From the NCBI GenBank assembly GCA_937868025.1, contig CALMLJ010000211.1:1-28817 (forward strand): a stretch of DNA of 28,817 bases, read 5' to 3'. Source of the stretch: an uncultured Acidimicrobiaceae bacterium (lineage in GTDB: Bacteria > Actinomycetota > Acidimicrobiia > Acidimicrobiales > Microtrichaceae). The first letter of the stretch is position 1; each line of letters starts with the position of its first letter. The position numbers and the translations under genes were made by a program. Positions 7,113-15,848 of the stretch are shown in pieces. The notes below the pieces were generated by a model. It was given only the letters and a program-made list of their open reading frames with translations. It searched no databases and was not told the origin of the DNA.

Positions 7113-7118
7113 TAGCCT
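7113..7118 (+). promoter_or_regulatory. -10 box TAGCCT of a leaderless transcript (AllA-like gene)
   Basis: TAGCCT fits TANNNT and lies seven bases before the GTG at 7126. There is no Shine-Dalgarno sequence. This box supports the choice of 7126 over the in-frame GTG at 7141 and over any start inside the preceding gene. Confidence 0.5.
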
Positions 7119-7125
7119 CGGCGAC

Positions 7126-7788
7126 GTGACCCACGCCGGAGTGACCCCTGCCCAGTACCTCGATCCCGACATCGCATCCGGCCTGCCGTGGCGGGACCTG
7201 CCCGTCGTCGACGGACGCGACCCGTCACTCGCCGAACTGCTCGCCATCGCCGAAGGCGACCCGGCCGAGTTCGAGGTGCCGATCGTGCCCTGGCCGTTGT
7301 CGGGGCCACGCCCCCTCGATCCCGGCACCGGCATCGAGGGCGGCACGACCGAGGGCACGTTCCTCACCGTCTGGGACGGCCAGCGTCTCCGCGCCCGCAA
7401 CGCTGCCGTCGGCGGCGACTACGTGATCGGGCTGGGGTGCGCGCCCGAGTCGCTCGACGCGCCGTCGTCGGGGCCGCGCGAGCAGATCCTGTTGTGGCAT
7501 CTCAACCACCACCCCGACGGCGGCCAGCTCTTCTGGTCGGTCGACGGGCGACCCTTCCTCGTCCCGGTGGTGCCGGTCGGGGACGATCCCGACCTCGAAC
7601 GGGCAGTGGTCGCGCGCAGCGACGGCAGCTTCGGTATCTGCGTCCTCCCCGGCGTGTGGCACGACGGCGTCTACCCGGAGTCCGGTGACGGCGACTTCCG
7701 GACCCGACAGGGTCGCGTGCACGCGCGGGTCTCCGCCGACGTGGCGGGGGAGTTCGGGTGCCTGCTCCGGATCCCGCTCTCGCACTGA
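7126..7788 (+). CDS. Ureidoglycolate lyase (AllA)-like protein
   Basis: A 220-residue protein. Its second half follows the AllA cupin pattern: a Leu-x-x-His-x-Pro-x-Gly-Gly-Gln region (about residues 126-134), then VPVGDDPDLE, then LPGVWHDGVYP with the expected Trp-His, then a C-terminal strand. AllA cleaves ureidoglycolate to glyoxylate and urea in allantoin breakdown. No other purine-catabolism gene is nearby, and the protein is longer than the roughly 160-residue enterobacterial enzyme because of an N-terminal extension (about 1-60), so the substrate could differ. The reading frame extends far upstream into the adaptor gene; the GTG at 7126 is chosen from the promoter position. It is probably a separate transcript from the export operon. 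Confidence 0.65.
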   Translation: MTHAGVTPAQYLDPDIASGLPWRDLPVVDGRDPSLAELLAIAEGDPAEFEVPIVPWPLSGPRPLDPGTGIEGGTTEGTFLTVWDGQRLRARNAAVGGDYVIGLGCAPESLDAPSSGPREQILLWHLNHHPDGGQLFWSVDGRPFLVPVVPVGDDPDLERAVVARSDGSFGICVLPGVWHDGVYPESGDGDFRTRQGRVHARVSADVAGEFGCLLRIPLSH

Positions 7789-7830
7789 CCTCCCGCCGAT
7801 CGCTCGCCGTCGGACGTTCGAACCTCTCCT

Positions 7831-7850
7831 GTTGAGGAAACCGCCTCAAC
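7831..7850. terminator. Small hairpin after the AllA-like gene
   Basis: GTTGAGG and CCTCAAC form a perfect 7-bp stem around AAACCG, 42 bp after the stop at 7788. It is followed by TCAATTC rather than a T tract. It is most likely a weak terminator, but it also abuts the -35 region of the next promoter (7855-7860), so an operator role is possible. Confidence 0.4.
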
Positions 7851-7854
7851 TCAA

Positions 7855-7944
7855 TTCACTGAAATGAGATGAAAGGTATTGTCAGGCGCCATCGGTTGCT
7901 GCACGCTCCAACCAACCGACCCGGGCAGGGTCGGTGGGAGGAAG
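7855..7944 (+). promoter_or_regulatory. Promoter and leader of the giant surface protein, with SD-adjacent hairpin
   Basis: TTCACT (7855-7860), a 16-bp spacer and TATTGT (7877-7882) form a plausible sigma-70-type promoter, giving a leader of about 60 nt. In the leader, ACCGACCC (7915-7922) pairs with GGGTCGGT (7928-7935) around a five-base loop. The Shine-Dalgarno GGGAGGAAG (7936-7944) begins at the very next base and is seven bases from the ATG at 7951. The longest reading frame begins at a TTG (7879) that lies inside this -10 box, so it is not the real start. Confidence 0.5.
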
Positions 7945-7950
7945 CCAGAC

Positions 7951-10900
7951 ATGAACCGATCGATCACGACGGCGTCGCGACGCCTGGGCGTCATCGCGTT
8001 GTGCGCATTCGTCGGCCTCGGCGGCTTGCCGATGGTGCCCACCGTCGGAGAGGCAGCGGCTGACTTCGGGGCGGGACAGAGCGCCCGCTACAACAAGAAC
8101 GTCAACGGCGACTTCCTCATGGTCGGCAACACGGTCCTCAACTGCTCGGGCAGCAGTTGCACGACCAACAGCACCACCAACGACGACCTCAACATGGCCA
8201 ACAACGACCCCGACGGGAACGGGGCGTTGTTCAACGGGAGCTCGGCAACCTTCACGATCCCGTCGGGCGCCGTCGTCGACGCCGCCTACCTCTACTGGGG
8301 AGGCAACCTCGGGACAACCCGCAGCAACGGGACCGAGTACTACTGCTCGGACAACCACGCGGAGGTCTCCAACGCGACCGCGAACAAGTCCAGCGCCAAC
8401 ACCGTCCGGATGAAGGTGGGCGCCGGCGCCTACACGACCGTCACGGCGAACACCGTCTACACCGTCCCGAGCGGCGGTCTCGCACAGGCCCTGCCATCGG
8501 GCTCGAGCGACGACGGACTCGTGTACGAGGGCGTCACGGACGTGACCGCCGCCTTCTCCACGGTCGCCGCAGCGACCGCGACGACGGTGTCGGTCGCCAA
8601 CGTGCAGACGATGCAGGGCGAGAACTGCCACGCCGGCTGGTCGCTGACCGTCGTCTACCGCTTCCCGACGCTCAACTGCTTGACCGGCGCCAACGACGAC
8701 GCCGGTGCCGGAGCGAACCACCGCAACGACTACCGGAACGTCGCCATATACGACGGCCTGATCCAGCAGCAGAACGGCGCTGCGGACACCACGACGACGC
8801 TCTCGGGCTTCCTCACTGCGTCGCCCGGGCCCGTTGCCCTCCGCCTCGGGGTTCTGGCGTGGGAGGGCGACCAGTTCCTCGACGAGGATCAGATGAAGGT
8901 CAAGTCGAACCTCTCGGGAAGCTCGACCACGGTCAACCCGGCGGGCCCGTCGGGCACCGACAACTTCTTCGATTCCGGCAAGCAGGTGAGCGCCGACCAC
9001 AACGCCGACCTCGATGCCGATCCAGACTCGGGCGCGTCGATCGCGCAGGGCTACTCGGGTGGCCGCGGCGACGGACACGGCATCGACGCGAAGACCCAGG
9101 TCGTGCAGGTGCCCGGCGGCACCAGCTCCATCGACGTCACCTTCACCACCGATCGCGACAACTACTACGCCGGCCAGTTCGCACTGTCGTCGCCCCTCAA
9201 GTGCCTGTTGATCGTCGAGAAGGACCAGGCCGTCAACGGCACCGCCGTCGGCCGGGACAACTCGACCAGCCCGTCGCCGTACGTGAAGTCCGGCGACCTC
9301 CTCACCTACACGATGCCGGTGCGTGTCGCCGGCGACGTCGATCTGAACAACGTGACCATCTCGGATTCGATCCCGGCGGGCACGACGTTCGTGCCCGGTT
9401 CGCTCAGCGTCGGCAAGGGCCAGACGTCGGCTGCAGCGCTGGCCGCACTCGCGTCGGGCGGATCGTTCGGTTCGGGCACCGTCACCGCGAACCTCGGCAC
9501 GCTCAACAACCTCACGGGCGCGTCGTGCGCCGGTGGCGAACTCTGCTTCGGCGTCGTGCGGTTCGATGTGACCGTCAACGCCGGTGTCGCCCCGGGCACG
9601 GTCATCACCAATGTGGCCAATGCCACGTTCACGGCGTCGGGCATCGCGATCAACGAGATCTCCAACCCCGTCACCGATCGGGTCGGCGCACTGCTCACCA
9701 TCTCGAAGACCATCGCCGGCGCCATCGCCGGTGACCCCACCACGTTCACCTTCACCGTCGCGTGCGGCGGCAACCAGATCGCCGGCTCACCGGTGTCGCT
9801 GGCCAACGGCGGAAGCGTCACCCTCGGCGTGACGCCCGGAGCGTCGTGCACGGTGACCGAGGCCACCAACGCGAACTTCGCGGTGACGGTGACCGGCGCC
9901 ATCGTCACCAACGGTGGCAGCACCACGATGAACCAGGACCGCAACGTGGCGTTCACCAATACCCGTCGCTTCGCCAAGGTCGTCGTGAACAAGACGACGA
10001 ACGCCGTCGCCGGCGATCCCTCCGGCTCACCCACGTTCGAGTTCACCGTCGCCTGTCCGGGCGTCGCCAGGTACCCGAAGACCTTGAACATCAGCGGGAA
10101 CGGTACGGCCGAGACGCCGTCCGACATCCCGTTCGGCGCCAGCTGCACGGTGACCGAGGCAACGACTCCGGGGTGGTTGCAGAGTGGCTCGCAGAGCGTG
10201 CAGCCGGTCGACCAGGCCGCGGAGAGCGTGTCGTTCACCAACACCCGCCAGACCGGGTCGCTGATCGTGAACAAATCGACCGTCGGCGGCGACGGAACGT
10301 TCGACTTCACCGTCGCCTGCGACGGCACGGCGTGGGACGTGACACGCTCGGTCACGACCTCGGGTGGAACCGGAACGTCGACCGCGGTCACCGGGATCCC
10401 GTCCGGCCTGAACTGCACCGTCACCGAGACGGTGCCGGCGGGCTGGACCCAGACGGCGGCACCCGCCGGACCGATCACCATCGTCGCCGGCCAGCAGGCG
10501 ACCGCGTCCTTCACGAACACCCGTCAGACCGCCGACCTCGTCATCACGAAGGCCGTGACCGGCACCTCCGTGCTGCCCGTGTCCGGTTCGTTCGACTTCG
10601 TCGCCGACTGTGGGGCCGCAGGTACCTTCAGCCGGACGATCACGGCGTCGAACAGCGCCAACGGCACGGCCACGATCGCCGGCGTGCCGGTGGGCACATC
10701 GTGCACGATCACCGAAGCGGTCCCCGCCGGGTGGACCCTCGACGGCTCGGTCGCCGGCAACGTCACTCCTCGACAGATCACCGTGGCCTCGCAGGGCAAC
10801 AACGTGACCTTCTCGAACCGACGCGACGTCGGGACCATCACGATCTCCAAGACGATCGATCAGGGTGCGGGCACCTTCCGCTTCGACCTCACCTGCGGCG

Positions 10901-13900
10901 GTGCCCCGGTGCCGGGCAGCCCGTTCGACATCACGATCAACGCGCCCTCGACCGCCGGCTCGGTGACGGTGTCGAACGTTCCGACCGGATCGAACTGCGT
11001 CGTGGACGAGAACCCGAACGGCAGCGTGAGCGGCGACTTCTTCCAGGTGACGCCGGCTGCCAACGGCACGGTCGGCTTCCCGTCGACCGGCGCGGCCCAG
11101 ACGGCGAGCTACGTCGATCACCGTCGGGTCGGTGACCTCCTCATCGGGAAGGTGTTCCCGCCCAACAGCCTCGGCGACCCCGACCAGGTGTTCACGTTCC
11201 AGTGGGACTGCGGTCCCCAGCCCCGCACGATCGGACTCAAGGCAGGCCAGCAGCACACCGTGTCGGGGATCCCGACCGGGACGGCGTGCACGGTGTCGGA
11301 GACGGCGAACGCCGGCTACTCGAGCGCCGTCGCTCCGGCCGGCGGAGCGGTCACCATCGCCGACGGCACGAACACCGTGACCTTCACCAACACGCGCAAG
11401 ACCGGAACGCTCGAACTGCGCAAGGAACTCGTGCCGTCGACGGACCCGGGTCGGTTCGACCTCGACATCGACGGCGGGCCGCACGAGGTCGCCGGGGTCG
11501 GCGACGACGGCACGACCGGTGAGCGCACCGTTCCGGTCGGTTCACACTCGATCGCCGAGACGGTGGCCGCCGGAAACGCGGCGAACCTGTCCGACTACAC
11601 GACGACAGTCGCGTGCGTGGACACGGCGGGCACCACGCCGGTCCTCGTGACCAAGGACGACAACGTGGTCGTGGACGAGGGCGCCAAGGTCGTCTGCACG
11701 TTCACCAACACCCGTAAGACGGGCAACCTGACGCTCACCAAGACCGTCGTCGATCCCCTGAACAGCGGCCACTCCTTCGACCTGCGCGCCGGCGGCACCA
11801 CCGTCGTCGCCGGCGCGACCAACGGATCGACCGGCTCGACCACGGTCAACACGGGACCCGTCACCGTGTCGGAGGCCGGAGGCGACCTCGGCCTCTACTC
11901 GTCGGCCATCGTGTGCAACTCCGCCGGGCAGCCGATCGCCGCGGGGACGGGGACGTCGCTCACCGTCAACGTCACCGCAGGAGCGGACATCGTCTGCACG
12001 TTCACCAACACCCGGTCGACGGGCACCCTCGAGGTGCGCAAGCAGCTCTCGCCCCCGAACGATCCCGGGACCTTCGACCTTTCGATCGACGGCACCGTCC
12101 GCACGGCCGGAGCAGGACACAACGGCACGACCGGTCCGGTCGTGGTCGCCGCCGGCACCCACTCCGTCGCCGAGGCCGGGGCCGGGGCAAGTGGCACGAG
12201 CCTCGCCGACTACGCCGCCGCCCTCAGCTGCATCGACACCGCCCACGGCAGCACCGCAGTCGCCGTCTCCGACGGCACGGTCCAGGTCGACCCCGGTGAC
12301 GCGGTCGTCTGCACCTTCACCAACACGCGCTCCACCGGTGGGCTCACACTGCGAAAGGTCGTCGTCGACCCGGTCGGCAGCAACCACACGTTCGACCTCC
12401 TCGCCGGCGCCGACGTCGTCGTCGACGAAGCGGTCGACGGCTCGACCGGCACAACCACCGTCAACAGCGGACCCGTGACGGTGTCGGAGACCAGTGGCGC
12501 CCTCGGGCGGTACACCACGGCGATCGCCTGCACGTCAGGTGGCCAACCCCTCGCCTCGGGTGGAGGAACGTCACTCACGGTCGAGGTGTCTGCCGGGTCG
12601 AACGTCGTGTGCACGTTCACGAACACCCGACGCACGGGCACGCTCGAGGTGCGCAAGCAGCTCGTACCGACCAACGATCCGGGCACCTTCGACCTCTCGA
12701 TCGACGGCACCGTCCGCACGGCCGGAGCAGGGCACAACGGCACCACCGGGGCCGTCACGGTCGCCCAGGGCCCGCACTCGGTCGCCGAGGCCGGGGCAGC
12801 AGACACGAAGCTCGGCGACTACGCGGCATCGCTCAGCTGCGTCGACAGCGCCAACGGCAATGCGCCGGTGATCCCCACCGCCGGGTCCGTGCAGGTCGAC
12901 GCCGGCGACGCGGTCGTCTGCACGTTCACCAACACCCGGACGACGGGCAATCTCACGCTCACCAAGGTTGTGGTCGACCCGCTGGCGAGCAGTCACACCT
13001 TCGACCTCCTCGCCGGGGCGAAGGTGGTCGTCGACGAGGCCGTCAACGGCTCGACGGGGTCGACGACGGTCAATACCGGCCCCGTCACGGTGTCGGAGAG
13101 CGGAGCGAACCTCGGGCAGTACGCCACCTCGATCGTCTGCACCGAGGACGGCGAACCGGTTGCGAGGGCCAACGACGCGAGCTCGCTCCAGATCGACGTC
13201 GAGGTCGGAGCCAATGTCGTCTGCACGTTCACCAACACGCGACGCACCGGCACCATCGAGGTGCGCAAGCAGCTGGTACCGGCCAACGATCCGGCCACCT
13301 TCGACCTCTCGATCGACGGCACCGTCCGCACGGTCGGAGCAGGGCACAACGGCACGACCGGCGCGATCGTGGTCATCCCCGGCGTCCACGCCGTGGCGGA
13401 GAAGGGCTCCCCCACCAACGCCTCCCTCGACTACCTCCCCACGCTCGCCTGCCGCGAGACCGTGACCAACGCGCCGCTGGTCGTCACCAACGGCGCGGTC
13501 GCCGTCGCGAGCGGTGACGTGGTGGTGTGCACGTTCACCAACACCCGGGCGACCGTCGGCATCACCGTCGAGAAGGTCGTCGTCGATCCGCTCGAGAGCG
13601 GTCACACCTTCGACCTCCTGGTCGACGACACCGTGATCGTGGACGACGCCGTCGACGGTTCGAGCGGGACGACGACCGTCGACACCGGTTCCGTCACGGT
13701 CTCCGAGACCGGCGCCGATCTCGACGGCTACGACTCGGCGATCGCCTGTACCGCCGGGGGGACCCCGATCGCCTACGGCTTCGGCGCCAGCCTCGACATC
13801 ATGGCCGACGGCAGCGGAGCGGTCGTCTGCACGTTTACGAACACCCGCCGCACCGGCACCCTCGAAGTGCGCAAGCAACTCTCCCCGACCGACGACCCCG

Positions 13901-15765
13901 GCACCTTCGACCTGTCCGTCGACGGCACCGTCCGCACGGCGGCGGCATCCCACAACGGCACCACCGGCGCCGTGACCGTGGCGCCGGGCATCCACGCGAT
14001 CGCCGAAGCGGCCGCCGGGTCGACCCCCGGCGGTGAGTACTCCGCCACCGTCGCCTGCATCGACACCGCCGACGAGGGGTCGACGGTCGACGTGGAAGCG
14101 GGCAACGTCGAGGTATCCGCCGACGCCGCCGTCGTGTGCACCTTCACCAACACCCGGAAGGCGGCCGATCTGACGATCACCAAATCACCGGGCTCGTCGA
14201 CCGTGCTGCCCGGAGGCGTGGCGACCTTCTCGATCACGGTGACCAACGCCGCCGGCGGGGGCACCGCGCACGACGCAATCGTGAACGACCCGCTTCCCGC
14301 CGGCGTCGACTACCTGGCATCGCAGGGTGGTGTGTGCGGCGAGACCGGCACCAGCTGCTCGCTGGGCGACATCGCGCCCGGGACGTCGGTGACGTTCACG
14401 ATCAGCTACGCCGTGGGGACCAGCCCGTCACTGATGGTCGTGCACAACGAGGCCACCGTCACGTCACCCGACGACCCGACCTCGCCCGGTGACGACGCCG
14501 ACATCCCCGTAGCCCGCCTGCGCATCGAGAAGTCGGGCGACCCCGGCTCGTACGCTTCGGCCGGTGACGTGCTCACGTACACCTACGTCGTGACCAATGT
14601 CGGCGGGGCGGCTCTGACCGGCGTGACCGTCGCCGACGACCGGATTCCCCTCGCGTCGATCGACTGCAACGGGGACGGTCCCGGCAACGGTCAGCCGTTC
14701 GCCATGGCGGCCGGCGTGTCGGTCACGTGCACCGCTGCCGACGCCGTGTCGGCCGCCGACCTGACCGAGGACAGTGTGGACAACGTGGCGACGGCCGACA
14801 GTGATCAGACCCCACCGGTCATCGACACGTGGTCGATCCCGCGGGCGGCCCTGTCGATCGACAAGGTGGCCACGTCGACCGGCCCCTACGCCCTCGGCGA
14901 CACGATCACCTATGCCATCACCGTGACCAACACCGGCGTCGCGACCCTCAACGGGGTCCGGATCGAGGAGGCCGGTGTCGGAGCCGTGCTGTCGAGCGGC
15001 TGCGCCGCCGCACCGTCGGGCCCGGGCGTCACCCTGGCGTCCGGCGAGAAGCTCACGTGCGCCGCCACGCACGTGGTCACGCAGGCCGACTTCAACGCCG
15101 GTTCCTACGTGAACACGGCGGTGGCGAGCTCGGACGAGACGCCCGACGTCTCCGACGCTGCGACCGTCCCGACGCCCGATCCCGCGGTCGACCTCGCCAT
15201 CGTCAAGGCGCTGACCTCGTCGTCGCTCGTGGCAGGGCAGGAGGCGACGTACTCCTTGACCGTGCGGAACAAGGGTCCGGCGACGGCGAGTTCGATCAAG
15301 GTCACCGACACCTTGCCCGCCGGGCTGCAGCCGCTCACGGCCACGGGCAGCGGGTGGACGTGCGCCCTGGACGGGACGACCGTCACCTGCTCGACCGCGG
15401 CCACACTGGCGAGCGGCACCACGCTCCCCGCCATCGCCCTGACCGTCGCCGTGGCGGCCGGAGCCCGGGGGACGATCACCAACACGGGCACCGTCGGGAG
15501 CACGCAGGTGGATCGCGATGCCACGAACAACACCTCGTCGGTGACGAACCCGGTCACCGTCGTCGAGTCCGAGGTGCAGGTCCCCACGACCACGACGACG
15601 ACGACGTCGCCGCCGGCGGTGCGCCGCGCGGTCGAGACGCGGCCGAGCACCGGATCACCCCTCGCCACGACCGGCACGACGGTGTCGGTGCTGCTCCTCG
15701 CCGCCGGGCTGGCGATGGTCGCCGGGGCGCTCGTCCTGGCGGTCCGCCGTCGCCGGAGCCGCTGA
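7951..15765 (+). CDS. Giant LAxTG-anchored surface protein with tandem SpaA/CnaB-like modules
   Basis: A 2604-residue secreted protein. A signal peptide (about 1-36, ending near GEAAA) precedes a roughly 390-residue domain of mature surface-protein type (NGDFLMVGNTVLNCSG, then LYWGG), containing many Asn, Asp and Cys residues. A DUF11-like domain follows (about 425-575). Six SpaA/CnaB or DUF5979-like modules (about 579-1150) and nine further modules (about 1151-2070) come next; nearly all end in F-T-N-T-R. Four DUF11-like domains (about 2071-2540), a Thr/Pro-rich wall spacer and LATTG (2571-2575), a hydrophobic segment and RRRRSR complete it. LAxTG is the class E sortase motif of high-GC Gram-positives. 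Modules carry the Lys/Glu/Asn positions used for isopeptide cross-links. The role is probably a long adhesive or structural fibre. The ATG at 7951 has a strong SD; the frame is intact throughout. Confidence 0.9.
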   Translation: MNRSITTASRRLGVIALCAFVGLGGLPMVPTVGEAAADFGAGQSARYNKNVNGDFLMVGNTVLNCSGSSCTTNSTTNDDLNMANNDPDGNGALFNGSSATFTIPSGAVVDAAYLYWGGNLGTTRSNGTEYYCSDNHAEVSNATANKSSANTVRMKVGAGAYTTVTANTVYTVPSGGLAQALPSGSSDDGLVYEGVTDVTAAFSTVAAATATTVSVANVQTMQGENCHAGWSLTVVYRFPTLNCLTGANDDAGAGANHRNDYRNVAIYDGLIQQQNGAADTTTTLSGFLTASPGPVALRLGVLAWEGDQFLDEDQMKVKSNLSGSSTTVNPAGPSGTDNFFDSGKQVSADHNADLDADPDSGASIAQGYSGGRGDGHGIDAKTQVVQVPGGTSSIDVTFTTDRDNYYAGQFALSSPLKCLLIVEKDQAVNGTAVGRDNSTSPSPYVKSGDLLTYTMPVRVAGDVDLNNVTISDSIPAGTTFVPGSLSVGKGQTSAAALAALASGGSFGSGTVTANLGTLNNLTGASCAGGELCFGVVRFDVTVNAGVAPGTVITNVANATFTASGIAINEISNPVTDRVGALLTISKTIAGAIAGDPTTFTFTVACGGNQIAGSPVSLANGGSVTLGVTPGASCTVTEATNANFAVTVTGAIVTNGGSTTMNQDRNVAFTNTRRFAKVVVNKTTNAVAGDPSGSPTFEFTVACPGVARYPKTLNISGNGTAETPSDIPFGASCTVTEATTPGWLQSGSQSVQPVDQAAESVSFTNTRQTGSLIVNKSTVGGDGTFDFTVACDGTAWDVTRSVTTSGGTGTSTAVTGIPSGLNCTVTETVPAGWTQTAAPAGPITIVAGQQATASFTNTRQTADLVITKAVTGTSVLPVSGSFDFVADCGAAGTFSRTITASNSANGTATIAGVPVGTSCTITEAVPAGWTLDGSVAGNVTPRQITVASQGNNVTFSNRRDVGTITISKTIDQGAGTFRFDLTCGGAPVPGSPFDITINAPSTAGSVTVSNVPTGSNCVVDENPNGSVSGDFFQVTPAANGTVGFPSTGAAQTASYVDHRRVGDLLIGKVFPPNSLGDPDQVFTFQWDCGPQPRTIGLKAGQQHTVSGIPTGTACTVSETANAGYSSAVAPAGGAVTIADGTNTVTFTNTRKTGTLELRKELVPSTDPGRFDLDIDGGPHEVAGVGDDGTTGERTVPVGSHSIAETVAAGNAANLSDYTTTVACVDTAGTTPVLVTKDDNVVVDEGAKVVCTFTNTRKTGNLTLTKTVVDPLNSGHSFDLRAGGTTVVAGATNGSTGSTTVNTGPVTVSEAGGDLGLYSSAIVCNSAGQPIAAGTGTSLTVNVTAGADIVCTFTNTRSTGTLEVRKQLSPPNDPGTFDLSIDGTVRTAGAGHNGTTGPVVVAAGTHSVAEAGAGASGTSLADYAAALSCIDTAHGSTAVAVSDGTVQVDPGDAVVCTFTNTRSTGGLTLRKVVVDPVGSNHTFDLLAGADVVVDEAVDGSTGTTTVNSGPVTVSETSGALGRYTTAIACTSGGQPLASGGGTSLTVEVSAGSNVVCTFTNTRRTGTLEVRKQLVPTNDPGTFDLSIDGTVRTAGAGHNGTTGAVTVAQGPHSVAEAGAADTKLGDYAASLSCVDSANGNAPVIPTAGSVQVDAGDAVVCTFTNTRTTGNLTLTKVVVDPLASSHTFDLLAGAKVVVDEAVNGSTGSTTVNTGPVTVSESGANLGQYATSIVCTEDGEPVARANDASSLQIDVEVGANVVCTFTNTRRTGTIEVRKQLVPANDPATFDLSIDGTVRTVGAGHNGTTGAIVVIPGVHAVAEKGSPTNASLDYLPTLACRETVTNAPLVVTNGAVAVASGDVVVCTFTNTRATVGITVEKVVVDPLESGHTFDLLVDDTVIVDDAVDGSSGTTTVDTGSVTVSETGADLDGYDSAIACTAGGTPIAYGFGASLDIMADGSGAVVCTFTNTRRTGTLEVRKQLSPTDDPGTFDLSVDGTVRTAAASHNGTTGAVTVAPGIHAIAEAAAGSTPGGEYSATVACIDTADEGSTVDVEAGNVEVSADAAVVCTFTNTRKAADLTITKSPGSSTVLPGGVATFSITVTNAAGGGTAHDAIVNDPLPAGVDYLASQGGVCGETGTSCSLGDIAPGTSVTFTISYAVGTSPSLMVVHNEATVTSPDDPTSPGDDADIPVARLRIEKSGDPGSYASAGDVLTYTYVVTNVGGAALTGVTVADDRIPLASIDCNGDGPGNGQPFAMAAGVSVTCTAADAVSAADLTEDSVDNVATADSDQTPPVIDTWSIPRAALSIDKVATSTGPYALGDTITYAITVTNTGVATLNGVRIEEAGVGAVLSSGCAAAPSGPGVTLASGEKLTCAATHVVTQADFNAGSYVNTAVASSDETPDVSDAATVPTPDPAVDLAIVKALTSSSLVAGQEATYSLTVRNKGPATASSIKVTDTLPAGLQPLTATGSGWTCALDGTTVTCSTAATLASGTTLPAIALTVAVAAGARGTITNTGTVGSTQVDRDATNNTSSVTNPVTVVESEVQVPTTTTTTTSPPAVRRAVETRPSTGSPLATTGTTVSVLLLAAGLAMVAGALVLAVRRRRSR
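11401..14160 (+). repeat. A-B-A-B-A-B-A-B-A module array inside the giant gene
   Basis: Nine coding modules alternate strictly. A modules start at 11401, 12019, 12634, 13246 and 13852 (opening T-G-T-L-E-V-R-K-Q-L and containing DPGTFDLSIDGTVRTAGAGH). B modules start at 11719, 12334, 12943 and 13549 (opening T-G-N-L-T-L-T-K-V-V-V-D-P-L and containing HTFDLLAG). A modules are 303-318 bp and B modules 300-303 bp, so the A-B pair is a unit of about 606-618 bp repeated four times plus one A. High similarity between copies suggests growth by duplication of the pair. All lengths are multiples of three. Confidence 0.9.
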
Positions 15766-15778
15766 TCCACGCCGCATA

Positions 15779-15829
15779 GGTTCTGTCCCACGAGGGGACA
15801 CAGATCGCGTCCCCTCGCGGGACAGAACC
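15779..15829. terminator. Long hairpin between the giant gene and tadA
   Basis: Two 21-base arms (GGTTCTGTCCCACGAGGGGAC at 15779-15799 and its near-complement at 15809-15829) pair with one mismatch around a nine-base loop. Each arm also contains a small internal GTCCC/GGGAC palindrome. It begins 14 bp after the stop at 15765 and ends seven bases before the tadA -10 box (15837). It probably terminates the giant transcript, though there is no T tract. The nested symmetry also fits a dispersed repeat element. Confidence 0.6.
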
Positions 15830-15836
15830 CGTCGCG

Positions 15837-15842
15837 TACGCT
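15837..15842 (+). promoter_or_regulatory. -10 box TACGCT of a leaderless transcript (tadA)
   Basis: TACGCT fits TANNNT and is exactly six bases (GCGCCG) from the ATG at 15849. No Shine-Dalgarno sequence is present, so tadA is predicted to be translated from a leaderless mRNA. Confidence 0.6.
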
Positions 15843-15848
15843 GCGCCG

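Noticed and set aside
7851..7944. Cyclic di-GMP riboswitch before the giant gene
   Set aside because: The conserved GEMM core (such as CACGCACAGGGCAAACC) is absent; only one simple hairpin is present.
7882..9078. Long minus-strand open frames antisense to the giant gene (also at 9306-10520, 10027-11484 and 12571-13995)
   Set aside because: They arise from the GC-rich codon pattern of the plus-strand gene. The plus frame has a signal peptide, modules and a sorting signal, and the minus frames have none.
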